64,000 bases of DNA. It comes from Aurantibacter_A sp039941195 (lineage in GTDB: Bacteria; Bacteroidota; Bacteroidia; Flavobacteriales; Flavobacteriaceae). The position numbers and the translations under genes are program-made. Below, one piece after another: positions 16,328 through 25,900 of this stretch. Every line of letters begins with the position of its first letter. Positions within the stretch are counted from its first letter, which is position 1. The DNA is taken from the NCBI RefSeq assembly GCF_039941195.1, contig NZ_JBDVFA010000066.1, positions 1 through 64,000 on the forward strand, given 5' to 3'. The notes beneath the pieces were generated by a model. It was not told where the DNA came from, did no database searches, and was given only the letters and a program-made list of their open reading frames with translations.

Positions 16328-18150
16328 TGGACTATTTTAAAAAAATCCTTCGCTTTGCGAAACCTTATAGCACTTATGGCTATCTAAATATTTTCTTTAA
16401 CGTATTATACGCACTATTTAGTGCACTCTCTTTTGCGGCACTAATACCCATGTTAGATGTACTTTTTACACCCGAAAAAAAGGTGTTAACAGAGCCTGTC
16501 TATGAGGGTATGGCCCACATTAAAGATTATTTACAAGAATATATTAGTTATCGTGTTACTGCATATTCTGGTAATGATGATATGAAAGGCCTTGTATTAG
16601 TCATTGGTCTGGTTTTAATACTATTCTTGTTGAAGAATTTCTTTAACTATTTAGCCATGTACTTTATAACCTTTTTACGCAACGGGGTTTTAAAAGACAT
16701 TAGAAATAAAATGTTTAGTAAAATTACCGAATTACCAATTTCTTATTATTCTGAAAAGAAGAAAGGTGATGTTATTGCCCGTATAACTTCAGATGTTTTA
16801 GAAATTCAGCATTCATTTCTTTCTATATTAGAATTAATTGTCCGTGAACCTTTAACCATATTGTTTACGATTATTATCATGTTTGGTATTAGTGCTAAAT
16901 TAACATTATTCGTTTTTATTTTTATTCCAGTTGCAGGGGCAATTATTTCTCGCATAGGAAAATCACTAAAAAAGAAATCAGATAATGTTCAAAAAGAACA
17001 AGGACAATTTTTATCCATTGTAGAAGAAACCCTCGCTGGGTTGCGTGTGGTAAAAGCTTTTAATTCCGAATCGCGTTTTTATAAAACGTTTTCAAATTCA
17101 ACACAACGTTTTTTCGATTTCAGTAACAAACTTTTAAACCGACAGAATCTAGCCTCCCCAACGGGTGAGTTCTTGGGTATCCTCGTTATAGGAGTTTTAT
17201 TGTGGTTTGGAGGTAAAATGGTCTTGGTTGACAAAACCTTAGATGCCTCCTCTTTTATTGCCTATATGGGTTTAGCCTATAACATTTTAACTCCAGCAAA
17301 ATCGATAAGTAAAGCATCATACGGAGTTAAAAGAGGGAATGCGGCTGCAGAACGTGTTTTAGAAATATTAGAAACTGAAAATCCGATTAGCGATACACCG
17401 GATGCCATTATAAAATCTAGTTTCGACAAAGGAATCGAACTAAAAAACATTTCATTTAAATATGAAGATGAATATGTATTAAAAGAATTCAACCTGCAGG
17501 TCCCAAAGGGAGAAACCGTTGCATTAGTTGGGCAATCTGGTAGTGGTAAAAGTACTATTGCAAATTTAGTTACCCGTTTTTATGATGTAAATGAGGGAGA
17601 AATTAAAATTGATGGTGTTGACATTAAGGACATGACGAAGCAATCGTTACGAAGTCTGTTAGGCTTAGTAACCCAAGATTCTATTCTTTTTAATGATACT
17701 GTTGCAAAGAATATCTCACTAGGCAACGAAAACGCTTCAATTGAAGAAATAACCGAGGCCGCTAAAATTGCCAATGCACATGAGTTTATTTCGGAATTAC
17801 CAGAAGGCTATCACACTAATATTGGCGATAGTGGCAATAAACTTAGCGGTGGTCAAAAACAGCGATTGTCTATTGCTCGCGCCGTTTTAAAGAATCCACC
17901 AATCATGATTTTAGATGAAGCTACCTCAGCATTAGACACTGAAAGCGAGCGATTGGTTCAAGATGCATTAGAAAAAATGATGCGGAATAGAACTTCAATA
18001 GTCATAGCCCATCGCCTATCTACCATACAAAAAGCAAACAATATTGTTGTTTTACAAAAAGGTGAAATAGTAGAACAAGGCTCGCATGAAGAACTTTTGG
18101 CAAAAAATGGCACGTATAAGAAATTGGTAGAGATGCAATCCTTAGGGTAA
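16327..18150 (+). CDS. ABC exporter, MsbA-like fused permease and ATPase
   Basis: A 607-residue half-transporter: six transmembrane helices in roughly the first 320 residues, then one nucleotide-binding domain. The ATPase motifs are complete: Walker A GQSGSGKST near residue 405, a Q-loop at VTQDSILF, signature LSGGQKQR, Walker B IMILDEATSALD and H-loop VIAHRLST. Such homodimeric exporters flip lipid A precursors, other lipids or drugs. Overlap with the phosphohexomutase and the nearby GT2 enzyme argue for export of a lipid-linked envelope component, but the substrate is not shown by the sequence. No clear terminator is visible before the ECF sigma factor gene 105 bases later. Confidence 0.9.
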   Translation: MDYFKKILRFAKPYSTYGYLNIFFNVLYALFSALSFAALIPMLDVLFTPEKKVLTEPVYEGMAHIKDYLQEYISYRVTAYSGNDDMKGLVLVIGLVLILFLLKNFFNYLAMYFITFLRNGVLKDIRNKMFSKITELPISYYSEKKKGDVIARITSDVLEIQHSFLSILELIVREPLTILFTIIIMFGISAKLTLFVFIFIPVAGAIISRIGKSLKKKSDNVQKEQGQFLSIVEETLAGLRVVKAFNSESRFYKTFSNSTQRFFDFSNKLLNRQNLASPTGEFLGILVIGVLLWFGGKMVLVDKTLDASSFIAYMGLAYNILTPAKSISKASYGVKRGNAAAERVLEILETENPISDTPDAIIKSSFDKGIELKNISFKYEDEYVLKEFNLQVPKGETVALVGQSGSGKSTIANLVTRFYDVNEGEIKIDGVDIKDMTKQSLRSLLGLVTQDSILFNDTVAKNISLGNENASIEEITEAAKIANAHEFISELPEGYHTNIGDSGNKLSGGQKQRLSIARAVLKNPPIMILDEATSALDTESERLVQDALEKMMRNRTSIVIAHRLSTIQKANNIVVLQKGEIVEQGSHEELLAKNGTYKKLVEMQSLG

Positions 18151-18255
18151 TAGCATTATATCAACTTTCTTTTTTAATAATAATTACATTATTAGATATC
18201 AAATTAAACCTTTTACTACTATTGAGGTCTAATAACTAAACACAAGAATTAAATA

Positions 18256-18798
18256 TTGGTTGCAGAGGAAGACTTAGTAGCTCAATTAAAGCAAGCGGAT
18301 ACGCAATCTAAAGCTTTTGAAGTGCTTATAAATACTTATAAAGAGCGTTTATATTGGCATATACGTAGGATTGTGTTAAATCATGATGATGCTGACGATG
18401 TTTTACAAAATACTTTTATTAAGGTATTTAAGAACATAGATGGTTTTAAAGGTGATAGTCAATTGTATTCGTGGATGTATCGTATTGCCACTAATGAATC
18501 TTTGAGTTTTATGAAAACCAAAGCACGAAAATTAGGTGTCAACAATGAGGAACTCCATAATCGCATGGCTCAGAATTTACAGGCAGATGTTTATTTTGAA
18601 GGAAGTGAAATTCAACTCAAATTACAACAAGCCATTGCTACTTTACCTGAAAAGCAAAAATTAGTATTTAACATGAAGTATTTTGATGAGATGAAGTATG
18701 AAGAAATATCGAAGGTATTAGATACTTCGGTAGGTGGATTAAAAGCATCATATCACATAGCAGTAAAAAAATTAGAGAATTTTTTAAAAGAAGATTAA
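18256..18798 (+). CDS. ECF-type RNA polymerase sigma factor
   Basis: A 180-residue sigma-70-family factor with region 2 (about 20-90: YKERLYWHIRRIVLNHDDADDVLQNTFIKVFKN, then LYSWMYRIATNESLSF, the -10 recognition part) and region 4 (about 120-175: LPEKQKLVFNMKYFDEMKYEEIS followed by a helix-turn-helix). Region 1 and region 3 are absent, as usual for ECF factors. The only reasonable start is TTG 18256; the first in-frame ATG lies inside region 2. The next two genes encode a membrane anti-sigma-like protein and a periplasmic LTXXQ-like protein, forming a three-gene envelope-sensing cassette. The 105-base upstream gap is very AT-rich with no exact promoter match. Confidence 0.9.
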   Translation: MVAEEDLVAQLKQADTQSKAFEVLINTYKERLYWHIRRIVLNHDDADDVLQNTFIKVFKNIDGFKGDSQLYSWMYRIATNESLSFMKTKARKLGVNNEELHNRMAQNLQADVYFEGSEIQLKLQQAIATLPEKQKLVFNMKYFDEMKYEEISKVLDTSVGGLKASYHIAVKKLENFLKED

Positions 18799-18830
18799 AC
18801 CTTTTAACAATTTGATAGTCAAAGAATAAG

Positions 18831-19349
18831 ATGAAAGCATCAAATAACAATAACGGATTTAAAACCCCAGAAGATTACTTCGAAAATCTTACGGGTAAGT
18901 TGCTCAGTAAAATTACTGAAGAGCAGTCTGTATTACCTAAAGGTGATGGTTTTATTGCGCCCGAAGGTTATTTTGATGGTTTACAAGAGAATATTTTACG
19001 GAAGCTTGACCTTGAAAAGGAAGAAACTAAGGTTATACAATTAAATCCGTATAGAAAATATTATTTCGCAGCAGCAGCCGTAGCGGCGGCATTCATTTTG
19101 TTTTTTGGACTCAATTTTGAGACGGAAAGCAGTCCAACATTTGAAGAATTAGCTGCGTCAGACATAGAAAGTTACTTTGAAAACAACGATATGGAGTTAT
19201 CTTCATATGAACTTGCCGAAGTAATGTCATTCGATGAGTTAGATATAAGTGATATACTAGACAACCAACTTAATGATGACCATATCATTGATTACCTCGA
19301 TGATAATATTGATTATTTAGAAGAATTAAATCTAGAAACAGATGAATAG
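18831..19349 (+). CDS. putative membrane anti-sigma factor
   Basis: A 172-residue protein with one transmembrane helix (about residues 80-98, FAAAAVAAAFILFFGL). The cytoplasmic N-terminal part contains two similar segments, FKTPEDYFENLTGKLLSKI and FIAPEGYFDGLQENILRKL, a repeat that may contact the sigma factor. The periplasmic C-terminal part is strongly acidic, with Asp/Glu runs around SDILDNQLNDDHIIDYLDDN. It has no zinc-binding anti-sigma motif. I infer the anti-sigma role from position (32 bases after the sigma gene) and topology. Its 3' end overlaps the next gene by 8 bases, so translation is coupled. Confidence 0.7.
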   Translation: MKASNNNNGFKTPEDYFENLTGKLLSKITEEQSVLPKGDGFIAPEGYFDGLQENILRKLDLEKEETKVIQLNPYRKYYFAAAAVAAAFILFFGLNFETESSPTFEELAASDIESYFENNDMELSSYELAEVMSFDELDISDILDNQLNDDHIIDYLDDNIDYLEELNLETDE

Positions 19350-19788
19350 CTTAAAAAACTTAACCGTAATAGTATTTCTGTTTATCACCACTGCTTTTTA
19401 TGCACAAAAAAAAGATTGGGATAAAATAAAATCACTTAAAGTTGCCTATTTCACAGAGCAATTAGAACTAACAACTACAGAAGCTGAAGCTTTTTGGCCT
19501 GTGTACAATGCTTATGAAAAAGAGCGATATTCACTCCGAAAAAATGGGCTAGAGAAGTTAAAGAATAAAATGAAAGATGCTGACACCTATTCTGAAAAAG
19601 AAGCCAGCAATCTTTTAAATGATTATCTTGAATTTGAAGAGAAAGAGGAAGAGTTAGATAAAAAGTTCTATGCCAATATCAGCAAAAAAATTACGGCTAA
19701 AAAGACGCTGAAATTGATTCGTGCTGAAGAAGATTTTAGACGAAAACTAATTCGTGAATACAGAAAGAAACACTCGAATAAAAAGTAG
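19342..19788 (+). CDS. periplasmic LTXXQ/Spy-like sensor protein of the ECF cassette
   Basis: A 148-residue secreted protein with a signal peptide ending FYAQ. The mature chain is almost entirely charged helix: LKVAYFTEQLELTTTEAEAFWPVYNAYEKER, then Glu/Lys-rich helices up to KLIREYRKKHSNKK. The L-T-x-x-E-A-x-x-F-W-P-x-Y pattern is that of the Spy/CpxP-like proteins found beside ECF sigma factors in Bacteroidota. E. coli Spy and CpxP bind misfolded proteins in the periplasm; a similar chaperone or signal-input role is inferred here. It is the last gene of the cassette, ending 31 bases before the convergent lipoprotein gene. Confidence 0.75.
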   Translation: MNSLKNLTVIVFLFITTAFYAQKKDWDKIKSLKVAYFTEQLELTTTEAEAFWPVYNAYEKERYSLRKNGLEKLKNKMKDADTYSEKEASNLLNDYLEFEEKEEELDKKFYANISKKITAKKTLKLIRAEEDFRRKLIREYRKKHSNKK

Positions 19789-19819
19789 CACCTTTAATTC
19801 CGTGATATTGCCCTAATTA

Positions 19820-20848
19820 TTATCTGAAAATCAATTTAGAAATTCGATTTTTACCTGCTGCATACGCCACTGTGTCATTATGAAATCGAATAGTATAAAA
19901 CGATTCTTCAGATAATTTTTGCCAGTTCGCTCCCCTATCATTAGAATATGATATTCCTGTAAAACCTAATGCTACTATTTCGTTGCCATTGGAATTGGGA
20001 ATAAATTGAACACAACTTTTGTAATTCGGTTCTTGGCCATCAGCAATTAAATTCCACGTTTTTCCTCCATCAGTTGTCAATGCCTTATTCTGTTGATTTG
20101 ATTCTGGTTTGGTATAATCGCCACCTATAGCAATACCAATTTTATCGTTATAAAAATCAATCGAATAAATTCCTTGAGTAGCTTCGGCATTAACAATAGG
20201 CGTTTCTTGAATTTCCCATGTTTTTCCTTTATCCGGAGAAAAATAAATACGACTACTGGTAGTCCCAATCCATGTTTTATCACCTTTTACTTCAATGTTC
20301 GTATTACTTGCTGCAAAAGCACCTTCTCCCGTGATACCATCAGGTAATTCATCACAAGATAATTTTCTCCAATGGTGACCACCATCTCGCGTTACTAGTA
20401 CTGATAAGCATCCGTCCATAGTATCACCCACTGCAATACCCTCTCTATTATTCCAAAAGGTCATAGCATCATAAAAAACATTAGGATCACTTTCATCGTA
20501 AACCAAATCCATTACATCATCCTCACCGGTTTTATAAAGTAAGGCAGGGTTTGCTACAGAAAGCATAAAAAAGTCAGTCGCGTTGTGAGTAATCGCTCGA
20601 TACTCTGGTAGAATAGTATCAAACTTTTGAATATTTGTTCTCACTTTTCCACTACCTAAAGCAATAGTACCAAAAACACCCTGATTCGCCGCAAATGCTA
20701 AGCTATTACCCATTAAATCAATTGCCCGAATGCTTAAAGAATCTTCATATAAGTTTTCCACGGAGACTGAAGAATAAGGAGTTTTCTGTACATTTTCAGT
20801 ACATGAAACCAAACAAAATAGAATTAAAACAAGATAATAGTGCTTCAT
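19820..20848 (-). CDS. lipoprotein with BNR/YCF48-like beta-propeller
   Basis: A 342-residue predicted lipoprotein. I chose the ATG at 20848 because it gives a type II signal peptide (MKHYYLVLILFCLVSC) with the lipobox Cys at residue 16; an in-frame ATG 36 bases upstream would add 12 residues that hide it. The mature part has repeated propeller blades with Asp-box-like turns: VTRDGGHHWRKL, FSPDKGKTWEI, LTTDGGKTWNLI and YSNDRGANWQKL, the pattern of the YCF48/HCF136 and sialidase-type BNR families. No catalytic sialidase residues are evident, so an assembly or binding role is more likely than hydrolysis. It is divergent from the rRNA methyltransferase gene. Confidence 0.8.
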   Translation of the reverse strand: MKHYYLVLILFCLVSCTENVQKTPYSSVSVENLYEDSLSIRAIDLMGNSLAFAANQGVFGTIALGSGKVRTNIQKFDTILPEYRAITHNATDFFMLSVANPALLYKTGEDDVMDLVYDESDPNVFYDAMTFWNNREGIAVGDTMDGCLSVLVTRDGGHHWRKLSCDELPDGITGEGAFAASNTNIEVKGDKTWIGTTSSRIYFSPDKGKTWEIQETPIVNAEATQGIYSIDFYNDKIGIAIGGDYTKPESNQQNKALTTDGGKTWNLIADGQEPNYKSCVQFIPNSNGNEIVALGFTGISYSNDRGANWQKLSEESFYTIRFHNDTVAYAAGKNRISKLIFR

Positions 20849-20918
20849 AAAGTAAAATTTATCAAAAATAAAAGGAATAGGCATGAATACAATACCTTTG
20901 CAAACTTAATTTACAAGA

Positions 20919-22136
20919 ATGAAACTGCACAGAAATTTGGTTTTTGCCGTAATCGACGCTTTGAATTTAACATTTAATGAGGGAGAATATGCGGATAAAG
21001 TCATTCAGAAAGTACTTAAAATAGATAAGCGTTGGGGTTCGCGAGATCGTGGATTTATCGCCGAAACCACCTATGAAATGGTACGCTACAAAAGACTATA
21101 TGCTGAAATAGCAGAAGTTAAAGCACCCTATAATCGTCAAGATCTATTTAGAATGTGGGCCGTTTGGGCAGTGTTAAAAGGAATAAAATTACCTGACTGG
21201 AAACAGATTGAACCCACGCCAGAGCGTCGTATTAAAGGTAGGTTTGATGAGTTATCGCAAATTCGTAAATATAGAGAAGCCGTACCAGATTGGATTGACG
21301 AAGTATGTGTAAAGGCGCTTGGAGAAAAATTGTGGACAGCAGAAATTGCCGCATTAAATCAGAAAGCAGAAGTAATTCTTCGTACCAATACTTTGAAGAT
21401 AACCAAGGAAAAACTTAGGAAAACGCTTTTAGATGAAGGAATTGTCACAGAACCCATTAAAGGTTATGCCGCTGCTCTTCGCTTACTTGAACGCGCTAAT
21501 GTTTTTGTAACTGATTCCTTTAAAAAAGGATATTTTGAGGTTCAGGATGCTTCCTCACAATTAGTTGCTGAATATCTTGATGTAAAACCCGGACAGCGTA
21601 TAGTCGACACTTGTGCTGGTGCTGGGGGCAAATCGTTGCATTTAGCTGCTTTAATGGAAAACAAAGGGCAGTTAATTGCTATGGATATTTATGGCAGTAA
21701 ATTAAAAGAATTAAAGCGTAGAGCACGACGAAATGGTGCACATAATATAGAACCTCGCGAAATTGATACTACTAAAGTTTTTAAGAAATTATATGGTAGT
21801 GCAGATCGTGTATTAATAGATGCCCCTTGTACTGGTTTGGGAGTAATTAGAAGAAACCCTGATACCAAGTGGAAAATGCAACCAGAATTCTTGGATAAGA
21901 TTGTTAAGGTCCAGCACGATATAATTAGAAGCTATAGCAAAATTGTTAAACCGGGTGGAAAAATGGTTTACGCTACTTGTTCTATACTTCCAAAGGAGAA
22001 TAACGATCAAGTTGTTTCTTTCCTAGCTTCTGAAGAAGGCAAAGATTTTACTTTAGTGAAGGAGAAAAAGATATATGCCTCTAAAGATGGCTTTGACGGG
22101 TTTTATATGGCCTTATTAGAAAAGGCGAATAAATAG
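20919..22136 (+). CDS. RsmB/NOP-family rRNA cytosine-5 methyltransferase
   Basis: A 405-residue SAM-dependent RNA m5C methyltransferase. The N-terminal ~140 residues are helical, as in RsmB. The catalytic domain has the SAM-binding motif VDTCAGAGGKSLHLAAL near 230, motif IV DAPCTGLGVIRRNPDTKW with one catalytic Cys near 305, and motif VI VYATCSILPKENNDQV with the second near 348. Both cysteines are present, so it should be active. The target in E. coli RsmB is C967 of 16S rRNA; here only the family is certain. A -7-like element TACCTTTG (20893-20900) lies 18 bases before the ATG. Its stop codon lies in the loop of the following terminator hairpin. Confidence 0.88.
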   Translation: MKLHRNLVFAVIDALNLTFNEGEYADKVIQKVLKIDKRWGSRDRGFIAETTYEMVRYKRLYAEIAEVKAPYNRQDLFRMWAVWAVLKGIKLPDWKQIEPTPERRIKGRFDELSQIRKYREAVPDWIDEVCVKALGEKLWTAEIAALNQKAEVILRTNTLKITKEKLRKTLLDEGIVTEPIKGYAAALRLLERANVFVTDSFKKGYFEVQDASSQLVAEYLDVKPGQRIVDTCAGAGGKSLHLAALMENKGQLIAMDIYGSKLKELKRRARRNGAHNIEPREIDTTKVFKKLYGSADRVLIDAPCTGLGVIRRNPDTKWKMQPEFLDKIVKVQHDIIRSYSKIVKPGGKMVYATCSILPKENNDQVVSFLASEEGKDFTLVKEKKIYASKDGFDGFYMALLEKANK

Positions 22137-22150
22137 ATTATTCGCCTTTT
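22120..22150. terminator. bidirectional terminator at the methyltransferase stop codon
   Basis: A perfect 13-bp stem, AAAAGGCGAATAA (22120-22132) with TTATTCGCCTTTT (22138-22150), has a 5-base loop that contains most of the TAG stop (22134-22136). The last codons of the gene form one arm. Convergent HxlR gene follows. Confidence 0.85.
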
Positions 22151-22175
22151 GCTCATATAAATAATTTTTACTTTT

Positions 22176-22664
22176 TTATCCAAATAGTGATTGCTGAGCA
22201 GAATCTGCAGGAGCACTCGCTTTTGGTTTAGCTTTAGTCTTTGGTTTTGCCTTAACAGCTGGCTTCTTAACTGGCTCAGTTGCTACAGGTTCTTCTAGTA
22301 TTGGCTCTTCCATTTCAAGGCCTCCATTTTGCTGCTTGTACCCCCATCTATTCATTGCTTGCACAAGTGGCAACAAAGATTGTCCTTTTGCTGTGAGTTC
22401 ATATTCAACTCTTGGTGGAATTTCAGAATATACTTTACGAACTAACAATTCATCGCGCTCCAACTCCTTCAACTGCTTACTTAACATTTGACGGTTAATG
22501 CCTTCAACATTCTTAATAAGTATACCGAAACGGTTTAATCCTTTTGAAATACGATCCAATAAAATTGGCTTCCATTTTCCGCCAATATATTGCATACAAT
22601 AGGTTATACTACAAGCATCAGAATTTAATGATACTCTTTTTGAGTTATTTTTAGTAATTGCCAT
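22176..22664 (-). CDS. HxlR-family transcriptional regulator with basic C-terminal tail
   Basis: A 162-residue winged-helix regulator. The core (about residues 15-110) carries the HxlR pattern: a Cys in CSITYCMQYIGGKWKPILLDRI, the LNRFGILIKNVEGINRQMLSKQLKELERD recognition region, and wing residues PPRVEYELTAKGQSLLPL. HxlR proteins often sense redox or electrophiles through the N-terminal Cys. The last 45 residues form an extension rich in Lys, Pro and Ala (EPVKKPAVKAKPKTKAKPKA) unusual for this family and resembling histone-H1-like tails. I chose ATG 22664 over an in-frame ATG 24 bases upstream because it matches the usual short N-terminus. It is divergent from purL across 255 bases. Confidence 0.85.
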   Translation of the reverse strand: MAITKNNSKRVSLNSDACSITYCMQYIGGKWKPILLDRISKGLNRFGILIKNVEGINRQMLSKQLKELERDELLVRKVYSEIPPRVEYELTAKGQSLLPLVQAMNRWGYKQQNGGLEMEEPILEEPVATEPVKKPAVKAKPKTKAKPKASAPADSAQQSLFG

Positions 22665-22861
22665 ATCTTTTATTTTAGGGAGAAGCAAATTAACATACTT
22701 TATTCAATAATCATACTGTTTTATTAAATTAAATATTAGTCATAAAAACATACCAATCATAATTCCCTAATAATCAATTTAATTGCTTTAAAATTATTTT
22801 TAACACCTAAAAAGAGCATCATTAACAATTGCTGTTTACAAGTGTTTTAAAAATACCTATT

Positions 22862-22887
22862 AGATATCGACTAATATCTTAAATTTG
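22862..22887 (+). promoter_or_regulatory. possible purL promoter with adjoining inverted repeat
   Basis: TAAATTTG (22880-22887) fits the -7 element and lies 32 bases before the purL ATG, but no TTG is seen at -33. Immediately upstream is an inverted repeat AGATAT (22862-22867) / ATATCT (22874-22879) with a 6-base spacer, a possible operator. The rest of the 255-base gap between the HxlR gene and purL is AT-rich with nothing else I can support. Confidence 0.4.
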
Positions 22888-22919
22888 TGCTTTCTTAAAT
22901 CTAACAATTCACGCTGTTC

Positions 22920-25900
22920 ATGATTCACTTTTTCGGGGATGCAAGTACCAAAGTTTTTGCCGTTGAAACTACGCAAGAACTTTCACAAGAAAATACAGAC
23001 AAATTAAATTGGTTGTTTAGCAACCAACCTAAAATATACGCGGCGTCAATTGACGCCTTTTTTGTTGGCCCTAGAGCTGCAATGATTACACCATGGAGTA
23101 CCAATGCAACAGAAATAACTCAGAATATGGGTATTTCAGGGATTATAAGAATTGAAGAATTTAATAGCGTAAAGTCAGATTTTAAAGATTTTGACCCAAT
23201 GCTTTCGCAAAAATTCGAAAGTTTACATCAAGATATTTTTAAAATAGATGTAGTTCCAGATGCTGTTAAAAATATAAAGGACATTGCTGCATACAACCAG
23301 CAAGAAGGACTAGCACTAAGCGACGAAGAAGTTTCATATTTAGAAGATCTCTCAAAAAAAATTGATCGCCCATTAACAGATTCTGAGGTATTCGGTTTTA
23401 GTCAGGTCAATTCTGAACATTGCCGTCATAAAATATTTAATGGCACCTTTATCATAGACGGTAAAGAAATGCCAAGCTCCTTATTCAAATTAATAAAAAA
23501 AACATCCCAAGAACATCCTAATAATATTGTATCTGCCTATAAAGATAATGTCGCTTTTGTAAAAGGCCCTAGGGTTTTACAATTTGCTCCAAAAACAGCT
23601 GACAAACCTGATTATTATGAAGAAAAGGAATTTGAATCAGTAATCTCTTTGAAAGCCGAAACACACAACTTCCCTACAACTGTAGAACCATTTAATGGTG
23701 CGGCTACCGGTTCTGGTGGAGAAATCCGGGATCGTTTAGCAGGCGGAAAAGGTTCTTTACCATTGGCAGGTACTGCAGTTTATATGACAGCATATTCTCG
23801 TCTTGAAGAAAATAGACAATGGGAAAAAGCAATGCCAGAAAGACCATGGTTGTATCAAACTCCAATGGACATCTTAATCAAAGCTTCTAATGGAGCCTCT
23901 GATTTCGGTAATAAATTTGGACAACCTTTGATTTCAGGATCTGTACTCACATTTGAGCATCAAGAAAATACAAGTACGGACAACCAAGCAGGAAGAAGAT
24001 TAGGTTTTGACAAAGTTATAATGCAAGCTGGAGGAATCGGTTATGGAAAATCTGAACAAGCCTTAAAAGACACGCCTAATAATGGTGATAAAATAGTTAT
24101 TTTAGGTGGGGATAATTACCGAATTGGAATGGGTGGTGCTGCGGTTTCAAGTGCTGATACTGGTGAATTTAGTTCATCAATAGAATTAAACGCAATACAA
24201 CGTTCTAATCCCGAAATGCAAAAGAGAGCAGCCAACGCTATTCGTGGTATGGTAGAGAACGATGTAAATTCGATTGTATCTATTCATGATCATGGAGCTG
24301 GCGGGCATCTCAACTGTCTATCTGAGTTAGTTGAAGATACTGGCGGTAACATTGATTTAGACAAATTACCAATTGGCGACCCTACCCTATCAGCAAAAGA
24401 AATTATTGGCAACGAATCACAAGAACGTATGGGGCTTGTAATTGGTGAGAGCGATATTGATTTGTTAAAACGTATTGCGGAAAGAGAACGCTCACCAATG
24501 TATGAAGTTGGTGATGTTACCAATGATGACCGTTTTACTTTTGAATCGAAAACAACTGGTGAAAAACCAATGGACGTGCACTTAAGTGATATCTTCGGAA
24601 GTTCACCCAAGACAATCTTGACCGATACAACGGTATTAAGAACATACGATAATGCAGCATATTCCCTAGAATTTTTTCATGATTATTTAGATCAAGTATT
24701 ACAGTTGGAAGCTGTAGGGTGTAAAGATTGGCTCACCAACAAAGTAGATCGCTGTGTTGGTGGTCGTGTTGCCAAACAGCAATGTGCAGGTCCCTTACAA
24801 TTACCTTTAAACAATGTTGGTGTAATGGCCTTGGATTTTAAAGGAAAAGAAGGGATAGCTACAAGTATTGGTCACTCCCCTATTTCTGCACTTATAGATC
24901 CAGCTGCGGGAAGTAAAAATAGTATTGCTGAAGCATTAACCAATATTATTTGGGCTCCTTTGAATGAAGGTTTAAAATCGGTATCATTGTCTGCAAATTG
25001 GATGTGGCCTTGTAAAAATGAAGGAGAAGATGCTAGACTTTATAAAGCCGTAACGGCTGTATCTGAATTTTCAATCGCATTAGGTATAAATGTGCCAACC
25101 GGAAAGGATTCACTTTCCATGAAACAGAAATACAAAGATGGTGACGTTATAGCACCGGGCACCGTTGTAATTTCTGCTGCAGGTCATTGTGATAATATCA
25201 ACAATGTTATTGAACCAGTATTACAAAAAGATGGAGGTGCAATTTATTACATTAATCTTTCGAAAGACAATTATAAATTAGGTGGATCTTCATTTGGACA
25301 AATATTAAATGTTATTGGTTCAGATACGCCTACTATTAAAGATGACGCCTATTTTAAAACTACCTTCAATACAATTCAAAATCTTATTAAAAAAGGTGAG
25401 ATAATTGCAGGTCATGATGTTGCATCGGGTGGATTAATTACCACATTATTAGAATTATGTTTTGCTGATGTAGCATTAGGAGCTGAATTAAATCTTTCTG
25501 ATTTATGCGAGTCTGACACCATTAAATTATTATTTTCTGAAAATTCAGGAATCGTGTTTCAAGCAAAAGATGCTTCCATTGAATCAGAATTAACAGCTGC
25601 AAATATTGATTTCAAAAAAATCGGACATGTTGTTTCGGAGTCACAGTTGACCATTAAAAATGGTGGTATGGAAATGGGACTTAATGTGACATCATTACGA
25701 GATACCTGGTTCAAAACATCGTATTTATTAGATGCAAAGCAAACGGCAAATAATCTAGCTACGGATCGATTTAATAATTATAAAGAACAACCATTAAACT
25801 ATATTTTCCCTAAAGAATTTACAGGAAAATTATTACCAAATAAACAGCAAAGACCTAAAGCTGCAATCCTAAGGGAAAAAGGAAGCAACTCTGAACGTGA

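Noticed and set aside
18175..18194. Inverted repeat TAATAAT / ATTATTA upstream of the first ECF sigma gene
   Set aside because: The arms are pure A and T in a very AT-rich gap, so a chance origin is likely; no promoter element is positioned relative to it.
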